Positions 1 to 9,210 of a stretch of DNA of 53,432 nucleotides are shown here, piece by piece. A model generated the notes under the pieces. That model had not been told where the DNA came from. It searched no databases and was given only the letters and a program-made list of their open reading frames with translations. Numbering within the stretch: the first letter of the stretch is position 1; every line of letters begins with the position of its first letter. Origin of the DNA: JAJXWB01 sp047971685 (lineage in GTDB: Bacteria > Pseudomonadota > Alphaproteobacteria > Rhizobiales > Beijerinckiaceae); the NCBI GenBank assembly GCA_047971685.1, contig JBKDZW010000004.1:1-53432 (forward strand), read 5' to 3'. A program made the position numbers and the translations under genes.

Positions 1-23
1 ACGGGATTGGAACGGGGGGCTCC

Positions 24-698
24 ATGACGTGGTCGTCTTTTCTGCATCCAGACCAATGGCGGCTCGCCGACATGTGGCCTTATGCCTGCGGTTTCGCCGG
101 CGTGTTTCTGGTGATCGCCAGCTATTGGATGCAAAGCATTTTGAAACTGCGCGGCTTTGCGATCCTGGCCAATATTTTCGGCATGATCTACGGGCTCTTT
201 GCGCCGTCGCCCGTGAGCGCCGTGCAGCATATCGTCTCGCTGCCGCTCAATGTCATCCGTCTGCGCGAGATGAAGCGGCTGCTTGCCAGTCTCAAGCGGG
301 CGTCGGCCGGCGATCTCTCGATGGACTGGCTCAGGCCGTTCATGCGCAGGCGCGCCTGCGTTGCCGGCGAAACGATCTTTTGCAAAGGCGACGAGGCCGA
401 TTGCGTGTTCGTTGTCTCCAGCGGCGCTTTCCGTTTGATAGAGACGGGCATGTCCGTCGGCGTCGGCCAGATCGTCGGCGAGATGGGGTTGGTCAGCGAC
501 AATAATGCGCGCACGCAGGGGCTTGCATGCGTGGAGGCCGGCGAATTGCTGGTCGCGGGCTATGGCGAGATCAAGGAGTTCTTTTTCCAGAACCCGGAAT
601 TCGGCTTCTATTTCCTCAAACTGGTGTCGCGCCGCTTCCTGCAGAACATCGCGCGCCTGGAGGCCGAACTTGCAAGACGCCCGCCGGCAGCGGCATAA
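24..698 (+). CDS. Membrane-anchored cyclic nucleotide-binding domain protein
   Basis: A 224-residue protein. The first ~85 residues hold two to three hydrophobic segments (around residues 19-35, 45-60 and 62-78); residues ~90-210 resemble a Crp-type cyclic nucleotide-binding barrel. The phosphate-binding cassette is recognisable near residue 155 as GEMGLVSDNNARTQG, with the usual Gly-Glu and a following Arg-Thr. There is no helix-turn-helix, so it is not a Crp/Fnr transcription factor. The ATG at 24 follows a G-rich stretch. It converges on galE with a gap of about 33 bases. It may sense cAMP or another nucleotide at the inner membrane; the ligand and role are inference. The domain call is fairly sure, the function unknown. 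Confidence 0.75.
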   Translation: MTWSSFLHPDQWRLADMWPYACGFAGVFLVIASYWMQSILKLRGFAILANIFGMIYGLFAPSPVSAVQHIVSLPLNVIRLREMKRLLASLKRASAGDLSMDWLRPFMRRRACVAGETIFCKGDEADCVFVVSSGAFRLIETGMSVGVGQIVGEMGLVSDNNARTQGLACVEAGELLVAGYGEIKEFFFQNPEFGFYFLKLVSRRFLQNIARLEAELARRPPAAA

Positions 699-731
699 CG
701 CCGGCCGCCGAATGTTGCGCAAAAATTTCCG

Positions 732-1721
732 TCAGCCGTTATTCATGTTGTGCAGGCGGCGTTCCCAGTCGAGCGCCTGCCGCACGATTTCCTCAAGATT
801 GTCGTGCTGCGGCGTCCAGCCGAGTTTCGTGCGGATGCGCTCGTTGGAGGCGACGATGGCTGCGGGATCGCCGGGCCTGCGGTCTGCGATCGTCACGGGG
901 AAATCGACGCCCGAGACCTTTTTAACGACGTCGATGACTTCGAGCACGGAATAGCCGCGCTGATAGCCGACATTGCAGACGAGGCTGTCGCCGCCCGCGC
1001 GCAGATAGCGCAGCGCATCGAGATGGGCGTGCGCGAGATCGGTGACGTGGATGTAGTCGCGCAGGCATGAGCCGTCGGGCGTTGCGTAATCCGCGCCGAA
1101 CACGTCCATGCCCTTGCGCCGGCCGAGCGCGGCCTGCACGGCCACCTTGATGAGATGCGTGGCGTTGGGCGTCGACTGGCCGGAGCGCCCTTTGGGATCG
1201 GCGCCGGCGACATTGAAATAGCGCAGCGCCGCATAGGAGAGCGGCGTCGCTCTGGCCGTGTCCTCCAGCATCCATTCGACCATGAGTTTCGAGCGGCCAT
1301 AGGGCGAGATGGGCTTGAGGCGCTCGTCCTCGGTGACGGGGTTTTGTTCGGGATCGCCATAGACGGCGGCGGTGGAGGAAAAGATGAAATGTTTTACGCC
1401 GGCGTTGACCGCGCATTCGATAAGATTGCGCGCCTTGGCGGTGTTGTTGAGGTAATAGCCGAGCGGATCGCCGACCGATTCCGGCACCACGATTTTCGCG
1501 GCGAAATGGATGATTTCCTTGATGCCGTGCCGCGCAAGCGTTTCGGTCACGAGATTGTCGTCGCCGAAATCGCCGACGACCAGCCTCGCCTTGTCCGGCA
1601 CGGCCCAGCGGAAGCCGGTCGAGAGATTGTCGAGCACGACGACTTTTTCGCCGGCGTCGATCAGTTCGAGCGCCATGTGACTGCCGATATAACCGGCGCC
1701 GCCCGTCACGAGTATGGTCAT
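732..1721 (-). CDS. galE: UDP-glucose 4-epimerase GalE
   Basis: This enzyme interconverts UDP-glucose and UDP-galactose for surface polysaccharide synthesis. It is an extended SDR protein of 329 residues, close to the usual 330-340. The N-terminal NAD-binding motif GGAGYIGSH starts at residue 6, and the catalytic Tyr-x3-Lys is in YGRSK near residue 150. The reading frame is open about 77 codons further upstream, but that stretch is low-complexity and the family always begins just before the glycine-rich motif, so the ATG at 1721 (MTILVTGG) is chosen. It is divergent from galU, which makes its substrate, so the two fit one UDP-sugar supply function. Confidence 0.95.
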   Translation of the reverse strand: MTILVTGGAGYIGSHMALELIDAGEKVVVLDNLSTGFRWAVPDKARLVVGDFGDDNLVTETLARHGIKEIIHFAAKIVVPESVGDPLGYYLNNTAKARNLIECAVNAGVKHFIFSSTAAVYGDPEQNPVTEDERLKPISPYGRSKLMVEWMLEDTARATPLSYAALRYFNVAGADPKGRSGQSTPNATHLIKVAVQAALGRRKGMDVFGADYATPDGSCLRDYIHVTDLAHAHLDALRYLRAGGDSLVCNVGYQRGYSVLEVIDVVKKVSGVDFPVTIADRRPGDPAAIVASNERIRTKLGWTPQHDNLEEIVRQALDWERRLHNMNNG

Positions 1722-1914
1722 GAATCCATCCGCCAAAAGGGTCTGACAAACGCCTGCGCACCGAACGCTGTTCCGCGCGGGCGAGGCATATTGGCCGAAA
1801 CACCCCCCGCTTGCCGCGCCACCGGATAGAAAGCCGCTCGCATTTTCCCGAAACGGACGGCAGGCTCCAGGCCGCAGCAAGGAGGATCCGGCGGGTGAGC
1901 GGCTAAAATATCCG

Positions 1915-2037
1915 ATGGATGAAACGCGGATACCGGAAGTCAGGTACAACATTCAGGCTGATTTGCCGACCCCCGCGCCCGCTGTTTTATATCCAGGCGT
2001 CCGTCTCGATTATTTCTCCGGCAAGATGCGGGCATAA
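1915..2037 (+). pseudogene. Remnant of a TrpB-like (TrpB2) gene, N-terminal fragment only
   Basis: A 40-codon frame in the galE-galU gap encodes MDETRIPEVRYNIQADLP followed by TPAPAVLYPGV. This matches what I remember of the start of TrpB2-type tryptophan synthase beta chains (KYLL-DE--IP--WYN--ADLP-P-PP-LHPGT). The similarity stops after about 30 residues, and the frame ends at a TAA with no sign of the ~400-residue catalytic domain. The frame is open upstream through LKYP, also family-like. It is probably a decayed gene left by deletion. The family assignment comes from memory of the motif and was not tested by a search. Confidence 0.4.
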
Positions 2038-2138
2038 GCTGCAACGAAGCCGGGCTGAAGGAACTCTGGCGGGAATGCCCAAGATTGCGGCGTGACGTTG
2101 GGGCTTCCTTAAAGTCTGTGGGCTAAATTCTAAAAATG

Positions 2139-2167
2139 GCCGCATTCCCCTGAGAATGCGGCTTTCT
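2139..2167 (+). terminator. Terminator-like hairpin in the galU leader
   Basis: A perfect 9-bp stem (GCCGCATTC / GAATGCGGC) with a 6-base loop is preceded by an A-run and followed by TTTCT. It sits 70-100 bases before the galU start. It could end transcription from the trpB-like remnant or act as a leader attenuator. The short T-run makes termination uncertain. Confidence 0.45.
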
Positions 2168-2239
2168 CCATGAATCGCGGAGCGGTTCGGCGCGCAGAGT
2201 TCCGTATGCGCGCCGCGTGACGCCTTAACGGACGAGATC

Positions 2240-3124
2240 ATGACCAAACGTATTCGCAAGGCCGTTTTCCCCGTCGCCGGTCTCGGCACACGCTTTCTGC
2301 CCGCCACCAAATCCGTGCCGAAGGAAATGATGACCGTGGTCGATCGCCCGGTCCTCCAGCATGTCGTCGACGAGGCGCGGGAGGCCGGCATCGAACATTT
2401 CATCTTCGTCACAGGGCGCGGCAAGCAGGTGATAGAAGACCATTTCGACATGGCTTACGAACTCGAGGACACGCTACAGAAACGAAACAAGAAAAAGGAA
2501 TACGATGCGCTGATGGCCGACCTGCCTGCGGCCGGCGCCACCAGCTTCACCCGCCAGCAGGCGCCGCTGGGACTTGGCCACGCCGTGTGGTGCGCGCGCG
2601 AAATCGTCGGCGACGAGCCTTTCGCCGTGCTGCTGCCCGACATGGTGACCATGGGCAATGGCAAGCTGAAGTCGCGCTGCCTTGCGCAATGCGTGGACGC
2701 CTACAACAAGTACGGCGGCAATATCATCGCGGTCGAGGAGGTTGCGCCGGAGGAGACGCATCAATATGGCGTTGTCTCGATCGGCAAGGACGAGGGCCAT
2801 ACGTTCGAGATCACCGGCATGGTGGAAAAGCCGCCGAAGGGCACGGCGCCTTCGACCTCGATCATTTCCGGCCGCTACATTCTGGGCCCGGAGATATTCA
2901 AGATACTGGAGACGCAGGAGCGCGGCGCCGGCGGCGAAATCCAGCTCACCGACGGTATGAAGACGCTGGGCAAGAGCCAGGGCTTCCACGGCGTGCGCTT
3001 CGACGGCGTCACCTACGACACCGGCTCGAAAATCGGCTTCCTCATGGCGAACGCCGCTTTTGCGCTCGCCAATCCCGAACTGGCCGAGGCCTACAAGGCC
3101 GGCCTGAAAAAGCTGATGGGCTGA
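2240..3124 (+). CDS. galU: UTP-glucose-1-phosphate uridylyltransferase GalU
   Basis: Makes UDP-glucose from UTP and glucose-1-phosphate in the cytoplasm, feeding galE and exopolysaccharide and lipopolysaccharide synthesis. The 294-residue length is normal for bacterial GalU. The N-terminal nucleotidyltransferase signature is intact from residue 8 (FPVAGLGTRFLPATKSVPKE), followed by the conserved VDRPVLQ segment and, near the end, the YDTGSKIGFL motif. The ATG at 2240 follows a GACGAG sequence. The gene is alone on its strand and divergent from galE. The call is secure. Confidence 0.96.
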   Translation: MTKRIRKAVFPVAGLGTRFLPATKSVPKEMMTVVDRPVLQHVVDEAREAGIEHFIFVTGRGKQVIEDHFDMAYELEDTLQKRNKKKEYDALMADLPAAGATSFTRQQAPLGLGHAVWCAREIVGDEPFAVLLPDMVTMGNGKLKSRCLAQCVDAYNKYGGNIIAVEEVAPEETHQYGVVSIGKDEGHTFEITGMVEKPPKGTAPSTSIISGRYILGPEIFKILETQERGAGGEIQLTDGMKTLGKSQGFHGVRFDGVTYDTGSKIGFLMANAAFALANPELAEAYKAGLKKLMG

Positions 3125-3229
3125 TTGTTCTCGAATTCGCGGGCTTTCGGGCTCGTTGCGCGCAGGGCTCGTCCCTGCGCTTTTTCTTTGTCGCTTAGCT
3201 TTACGAAGGCTGTGTGAAAATTAAGCCGC

Positions 3230-4984
3230 TCAGCGCTGCAATCTCAGGCCCAGCAGAAAGATGTTGGACGTGTAGTCTGCGCCCTGCGCCGTGCTTTTCA
3301 GGCGCTCGTAGGCATAGCTTGCCTTGATGACCACCGTGCGGGTCAGGCTGTATTCGGCTTTCACCGCGCCCGTGATCGTGCGTTCGTTAAGGCCGGTCGA
3401 GCCGCCGGTGAAGGCGGCGGCGTTGAAGTCGCCCTTGTATGTTGTGACCTGGTAGGAGGCGAGGCCCGAAATCTTGACGTTGCGCAGCAGCTCATGCGCG
3501 ATTTCGACGGTGGCGCTACGCGCGATCGCGCCGGAGGCGTTGGGCACGGTGGTTTCGTTGACAGTGGTCGTGCCGCGCAATGTCACCGTCGTCAGCGGCG
3601 TCGCCGTCCAGATCAGCGAGGCGTCGATGGTCGGGCCGCGCAGCTTGACAAGACGCGGATCCTTGTAGTCGCGCTCGATATAGCCGGCCGAAGCCTCGCC
3701 CCTCAATTTGCCGTCGATTTCAAAGGTTGCGCCGGCGCGCACGGAATAGCCGTGCGAATTGCGCAGGAAGCCGTTGACGTCGGTGGTGTTGTCGTAAGTG
3801 CGTTTGTCGACGGTCGCTTCGACGAAGGGTTTGAACAGCGGCGAGACTTCGTAGGATATGCGCGGGCGAACGCCTACGGTCGTGTAATCGTTGAGATGGA
3901 GCAGCTGTTTCGTGCCGTCGGAGAATGTCGCGTCTGCATTTTCCGACCGCTCGATCGAGCCGCGCATCGACAATTCGAGGCGATTGAACCTGTGCGTTGC
4001 GCCGGCGTAGCCCGAGAGGTTCCAGGTGATCGGCTGGTTTGTGGTCGTGAGGCCGTTGCCGCCCATCTGGATTTCAGGCGAGCCCTGGCGAAGCGTCGAT
4101 ATCGCGCCCGCGCCGCCATAGTCGAAGGACGTGTCGCGCGTAATGTCGATGCGGCCGTCGAGTTTGCCCGTTCCGTCGGGGCGGTCGACGTTCCTGACCT
4201 GGAAAAAGTCGGAATAGCCGCCGCGCAGCTCGCCTTTCAACTCATGCGCCGACCATAGTGATTCGATGGCCATGCCGCCGTCGATGCGGCCGAGCGTCGA
4301 CCCTCTTCTCGGGTTGGTTACGCGGCCGGGATTGGTGTCGTAGCCGAAGGCGCCTTCGATATAGGGTCTCAGGCGCAGCGAGCCGATGTCGACGCCGGTC
4401 GGCTCGTAAGGGTTGGCTTCGGGCGGCCTGCGGGGCTTGACGGGAATCGTCGGCACGACGGCGACGCCTGTGGGCGGGATCTCCGTCTGCATCTGCGGGT
4501 CGCTGAGCGCGCGCTGGCGGGCCTGGTGGGCTTGCTGGCGCGTGACATAGGAATTTTTATAAGCCTCGAGCGGGGGCAGGGGCGGCTTGCCGGCGCGGCG
4601 CGGCGGATAAGGCTTTGGGAGGCGAACGGGTTTGCGGGGCTTGCCGTAGTTGATCGCGGCGTCGGGCGCGGCCTCGCCGGTTCCGGCGGAATAGGTGGCG
4701 GGCTGGGGCGGGGCGGTCTGCCCGGCGCGGGCGGCGGCCAGCGCCGAATCACGCTCCACGAGCGGGCGCAGCGCCGGCGCCACCGCTCCGCGAAGACCGT
4801 AATTTTGGCTCTGACCCTGATCGTCGCCCATGGAGGGGCTTGAGTCCTGCACCAGGCTGCGCGACCTGTTTCCGGCGGCGTTTTGGGCGAAAGCGGGGCC
4901 GAACGCGAGCGTGCAGGCGAGCGCAACCGCGCCCGTTGCGCGTATCGCAACCTCGATCGTCCGGCTTGGCCCTTGGAACGCCAC
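3230..4984 (-). CDS. Outer-membrane beta-barrel protein (BBP2-type porin)
   Basis: A 584-residue exported protein. A signal peptide with a hydrophobic run (ATGAVALACTLAFGPAFA) ends before QNAAG. A Pro-rich, low-complexity linker (~60-190) follows, then a long C-terminal region (~200-584) of alternating short beta strands typical of putative beta-barrel porin 2 proteins. The last residues (LLGLRLQR) form a barrel-closing strand. I chose the GTG at 4984 because AGAGGG lies 5 bases before it; the ATG at 5068 has no good ribosome site and adds 28 low-complexity residues. The function is unknown. It is transcribed away from tolQ and shares a regulatory region containing a CtrA-like box. Confidence 0.75.
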   Translation of the reverse strand: MAFQGPSRTIEVAIRATGAVALACTLAFGPAFAQNAAGNRSRSLVQDSSPSMGDDQGQSQNYGLRGAVAPALRPLVERDSALAAARAGQTAPPQPATYSAGTGEAAPDAAINYGKPRKPVRLPKPYPPRRAGKPPLPPLEAYKNSYVTRQQAHQARQRALSDPQMQTEIPPTGVAVVPTIPVKPRRPPEANPYEPTGVDIGSLRLRPYIEGAFGYDTNPGRVTNPRRGSTLGRIDGGMAIESLWSAHELKGELRGGYSDFFQVRNVDRPDGTGKLDGRIDITRDTSFDYGGAGAISTLRQGSPEIQMGGNGLTTTNQPITWNLSGYAGATHRFNRLELSMRGSIERSENADATFSDGTKQLLHLNDYTTVGVRPRISYEVSPLFKPFVEATVDKRTYDNTTDVNGFLRNSHGYSVRAGATFEIDGKLRGEASAGYIERDYKDPRLVKLRGPTIDASLIWTATPLTTVTLRGTTTVNETTVPNASGAIARSATVEIAHELLRNVKISGLASYQVTTYKGDFNAAAFTGGSTGLNERTITGAVKAEYSLTRTVVIKASYAYERLKSTAQGADYTSNIFLLGLRLQR

Positions 4985-5070
4985 GTTGCCCTCTGATGGC
5001 GCACAGCCAGCGCCTTGTTCCGACGGCGCAGATTCAGCGCCGCCTTCAGGCGGAGAGTGGGCAAACATGG

Positions 5071-5085
5071 TTAATGACGCCTTAA
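5071..5085. promoter_or_regulatory. CtrA-like box (TTAA-N7-TTAA)
   Basis: The sequence TTAATGACGCCTTAA is a perfect match to the TTAA-N7-TTAA core bound by the cell-cycle regulator CtrA in alphaproteobacteria. It lies between the divergent beta-barrel gene and tolQ, 87 bases before the chosen GTG of the former. Two further unpaired TTAACs follow at 5121 and 5138. Function is inferred from the pattern only. Confidence 0.4.
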
Positions 5086-5253
5086 ATCAGGGCCTTATTC
5101 GGGCGTCGCGTAACCGAAAGTTAACCTTGAATGGGTCTTAACTGGACGCAGATAGTCCCGCTCTGGGTTCTTGGTCCTCCCGGAGCCCCACAATTGACGG
5201 ATTCAGCGGGCATCGAAGCCTGCGCTCGCCGTTTCGAGCCCGAAGGAAGAAAG

Positions 5254-5967
<714 letters not shown>

Positions 5968-5978
5968 GGAGACTATCG

Positions 5979-6425
5979 ATGGGCATGTCCATGGCCTCGG
6001 GCCATAAGGGCGGGCGCAGGCGCCGCGGCGTGCCGCGCTATGGCGCCATGGCCGACATCAATATGACGCCGTTCATCGACGTCATGCTTGTGCTGCTCAT
6101 CATTTTCATGGTGGCGGCGCCCTTGCTTGCGACCGGCGTGGCGGTCGACCTGCCGCAGACCAAATCCGGCCCGCTCAATATCGAGCAGAAGCCGGTGTCG
6201 ATCTCGATCGACGAAAAGGGCCAGGTTTTTCTGATGGATCAGCCGGTCGCCATCGAGCAATTGGTGGAAAAACTGAAAACGGCCGCCAAGGCCGGCGCCG
6301 ACGAGCGCGTCTATGTGCGCGGCTCGAAGGCGGTGAATTACGGGCGCGTGGCGGAGGTCATGTCGCTGGTGACAGGCGCGGGTTTCAAGAAAGTGGCGCT
6401 TGTGACCGAGCCGGAGCGGAAGTGA
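5979..6425 (+). CDS. tolR: Tol-Pal system protein TolR
   Basis: TolR is the ExbD-like partner of TolQ. It is 148 residues with one N-terminal membrane helix (about 28-50) containing the essential aspartate in FIDVMLVLLIIF, followed by a periplasmic domain that ends in the ExbD-like pattern VMSLVTGAGFKKVALV. A basic GGRRRRG patch precedes the helix, consistent with a cytoplasmic N-terminus. AAGGAG precedes the ATG. It lies 11 bases after tolQ and 7 bases before tolA. Confidence 0.95.
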   Translation: MGMSMASGHKGGRRRRGVPRYGAMADINMTPFIDVMLVLLIIFMVAAPLLATGVAVDLPQTKSGPLNIEQKPVSISIDEKGQVFLMDQPVAIEQLVEKLKTAAKAGADERVYVRGSKAVNYGRVAEVMSLVTGAGFKKVALVTEPERK

Positions 6426-6432
6426 GGCGCAC

Positions 6433-7674
6433 TTGGCCTTTTCGCGAAAAGAACCCGGTCTCATCGTTTCGGCGACAGCGCATGTGACGCTGCTCGCCTC
6501 GATGCTGATCGCGTTCCATTCGACCGAAAAATTCCAGGATGCGCAGGAAGCTATTCCCGTCGAGATGATTACCGAGCAATCCTTCAGCCAGATTTCCAAG
6601 GGCGAGAAGACGGCGAAAGAAGCGCGGCCGATCCAGAAGGCCGACAAGGTCGCAGACGTCGAGGAGCTGAAGCCGACGCCGCCGACGCCCGACGCCAAAA
6701 AAGACGTGCCGCTGCCGCCCTCGCCGTTGCGCCGCCAGCGCGATGCGGGCGAAGACGAGGCGCCGAAGCCGGAGCCGCAGAAAACGGCCGCCCTGCCGCC
6801 GCCGCGCCCGGCGATGGAGGAACCCAGGCCCGAGCCGCCCGCGCCACCCGAGCCGCCCAAGCGGCCGGAGCCGCCGAAAGCGCAGGCCAAGCCAGAACCC
6901 AAACCCGAGCCCAAGCCCGAGCCCAAGCCGGAAGCCAAACAGGAAGAGAAGGAAGAGCCGAAGGAGGCCGAAACCGTTGCGCCGAAGCCGCCGCACCGGC
7001 CCAAGATAGAGCCCAAGCCCGAGCCGAAAAAGGCCGAAGCCAAGCCTGAACCCAAGAAGCCCGAGCCCAAGCCGGAGCCAAGGCGAGAGGCCAGGCACAC
7101 GCCAAAACCGCCGGAAAAACCGCGCCTGAAAACCGACGAGGTCGCCAAACTGCTTGCGCGCACCAAGAGCGAGGACAAGCAGGACAAGCCGGCGGTCAAG
7201 CCGAAATCGGGCGAGGAGAGCGACGAGAAGCGCGCGAAATTCGACTCCAATGCGATCTCGCGCCTGCTTGACCACGACAAGCCGCAGAACACGGGTTCGC
7301 GCGGCCGCGAGGTGGTGCGCACGGCGTCACTGGGTACGGCAAGTGGAACCTCGCAACGCATGGCGCCGAACCTGATGGATGCGCTCAACTCGCTGATGAT
7401 GGAGCAGTGGATGCGCTGCTGGCATTATTTCGGCACGAGCGGCGGCTCCAAATATTATCCGATGGTCAGCCTGAAATTCCGGCCGGACGGGAGCCTCGCC
7501 GGCGAGCCGGTCCTGCGCAATCCGACTTCCGACCCCGCGCTCGCCTCGCTGGCGGCCGCAGCCATGAACGCCGTGCGCGAATGCAATCCCATGCGCATTC
7601 CCGCACAATTTGCGCCCTATTACGAGCAATGGAAAAGCCGCACCGTCGAATTCCGTCCCGACGAAATGCGCTGA
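6433..7674 (+). CDS. tolA: Tol-Pal system protein TolA
   Basis: TolA spans the periplasm and links the TolQR motor to TolB/Pal. The 413-residue protein starts with TTG at 6433 (GAGG lies 5 bases upstream). One hydrophobic segment occurs near residues 10-28. A long, charged, Pro/Glu/Lys-rich spacer follows (about 70-240), with many KPEP and EPKP repeats. The C-terminal ~95 residues form the TolA/TonB-like domain (LMMEQWMRCWHYF to VEFRPDEMR). The spacer repeats explain misleading long frames on the other strand. Position between tolR and tolB supports the call. Confidence 0.92.
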   Translation: MAFSRKEPGLIVSATAHVTLLASMLIAFHSTEKFQDAQEAIPVEMITEQSFSQISKGEKTAKEARPIQKADKVADVEELKPTPPTPDAKKDVPLPPSPLRRQRDAGEDEAPKPEPQKTAALPPPRPAMEEPRPEPPAPPEPPKRPEPPKAQAKPEPKPEPKPEPKPEAKQEEKEEPKEAETVAPKPPHRPKIEPKPEPKKAEAKPEPKKPEPKPEPRREARHTPKPPEKPRLKTDEVAKLLARTKSEDKQDKPAVKPKSGEESDEKRAKFDSNAISRLLDHDKPQNTGSRGREVVRTASLGTASGTSQRMAPNLMDALNSLMMEQWMRCWHYFGTSGGSKYYPMVSLKFRPDGSLAGEPVLRNPTSDPALASLAAAAMNAVRECNPMRIPAQFAPYYEQWKSRTVEFRPDEMR

Positions 7675-7704
7675 TTCCAACGCCAGACCTTGCAGGACAT
7701 CCGT

Positions 7705-9021
7705 ATGACCGCATCTCTCGATCGTCGCGCCCTTCTCGCCAGCCTCGCCGCTTTGACCAGCGCGCCTGCGATCACGCCGGTATGGGCCCAGAGCGACGTC
7801 ATCACCGTGCGGCCGGGCGCAGCTTTCCGGCCCGTGCGCGTCGCGGTCACGCCCTTTGCCGGCGACCCCGAGGCGGCGAAACTTTTCACCTCCGTCATCT
7901 CGAACAATTTCAAGCGCTCGGTCTTTCTGCAACCCGTCGATCCCGCGAGCTTTCCCGAGCCCACGCTTGGTCCCGACCAGCCGCCGAACGTCGAGGCGTG
8001 GAAAACCGTCAATGCGCAATATGTTCTGGTGGGACGCGCGCAGCGTTCGGGCGGCGGGCGCCAGCAGGCCGAATTCCGCCTGTGGGACGTGAACAGCGGC
8101 CAGCAGGCGGCGGGCCAGCAATACGCCACCGACGCCAATGTCTCGCGCCGTGTCGCGCATATCATGTCCGATCAGGTGTTCTCGCGGATCACGGGCGAAA
8201 AAGGCTTTTTCGACACGCGCGTGGTGTTCATCGACGAGACCGGGCCGGCCGACAAGCGGCGCAAGCGCCTTGCCGTGATGGATCAGGACGGCGCCGGCGT
8301 ACAATATCTTACGCGAGGCGACGATCTGGCCGTCACGCCGCGCTTCTCGCCGTCCTCGCAGGATGTCGCCTATATGGCGTTCGGCGGCGGCGAGCCGCGC
8401 GTGATGATCATGAATCTCGATACGCGACAGCGCGAGGCGGTCGGCAATTTTCCGGGCATGACCTTTGCCCCGCGGTTTTCGCCGGACGGGCAGAAAATCG
8501 TGATGAGCCTGTCGAGCGGGACCAATTCGACGCTCTATGTCATGGATCTGCGCTCGCGCTCGACGACACGGCTGACGGATTCCGCGGCCATCGACACTTC
8601 GCCCTGCTATTCGCCCGACGGATCGCAGATCGTGTTTGAAAGCGACCGCGGCGGCACGCAGCAGATCTATGTGATGAGCGCGTCGGGCGGCGGCGCCAAG
8701 CGCATTTCCTTTGGCGACGGACGCTATTCGACGCCGGTCTGGTCGCCCAAGGGCGATTTCATCGCCTTCACGCGCCAGTCGAAAAGCGGTTTCGGCATTG
8801 GCGTGATGAAGCCCGATGGCTCGGGCGAGCGCATTCTCACCGAGGGCTACCACAATGAGGGGCCGACCTGGGCGCCCAATGGCCTGTTTTTGATGTTTTT
8901 CCGCGATTCCGGGGGGTCGTCGCCAAAAATCCACATGACCGACGTCTACGGCCGCGCAACCTTTGTCGTGCCGACGCCTTCGTTTGCCTCCGATCCCGCC
9001 TGGAGCCCGCTGCTGAATTGA
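7705..9021 (+). CDS. tolB: Tol-Pal system beta-propeller protein TolB
   Basis: TolB is the periplasmic propeller that binds Pal and the TolA C-terminus. From the ATG at 7705 it has 438 residues, the usual size. A signal peptide (about residues 1-29, ending in PVWA-Q) is followed by the N-terminal domain and then a six-bladed propeller with repeated PDG / SPDG / FSPDGQKI motifs (about 200-430). A TTG at 7690 is also in frame, but AGGA at 7694 fits the ATG better. The gene continues the tol operon; pal follows after a 189-base gap that may hold its own promoter. Confidence 0.95.
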   Translation: MTASLDRRALLASLAALTSAPAITPVWAQSDVITVRPGAAFRPVRVAVTPFAGDPEAAKLFTSVISNNFKRSVFLQPVDPASFPEPTLGPDQPPNVEAWKTVNAQYVLVGRAQRSGGGRQQAEFRLWDVNSGQQAAGQQYATDANVSRRVAHIMSDQVFSRITGEKGFFDTRVVFIDETGPADKRRKRLAVMDQDGAGVQYLTRGDDLAVTPRFSPSSQDVAYMAFGGGEPRVMIMNLDTRQREAVGNFPGMTFAPRFSPDGQKIVMSLSSGTNSTLYVMDLRSRSTTRLTDSAAIDTSPCYSPDGSQIVFESDRGGTQQIYVMSASGGGAKRISFGDGRYSTPVWSPKGDFIAFTRQSKSGFGIGVMKPDGSGERILTEGYHNEGPTWAPNGLFLMFFRDSGGSSPKIHMTDVYGRATFVVPTPSFASDPAWSPLLN

Positions 9022-9210
9022 GGCTGCGCCAGATCGCGACAGGCGAAACGCCGTATTCTGGCCATCAACGGACGATTAACCACGCGGACGATTTGCTCGA
9101 ATGCAACGCATCGAACAAACCCCCGATCAAGGTTGACAGAACCTTCGCTTAACCATCGACCGCTAGCACTGGACCCGATTTCTCCGGAAGCGAGTTCAAG
9201 GAGTACCGGA

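Noticed and set aside
1721..1952. N-terminal extension of GalE to 1952
   Set aside because: The extra 77 residues are low-complexity, and GalE starts just before its GGAGYIG motif.
9133..9170. TTGACA at 9133 as the -35 of a pal promoter
   Set aside because: No convincing -10 is found 16-18 bases downstream, so it was not listed as a promoter although one is likely in this gap.
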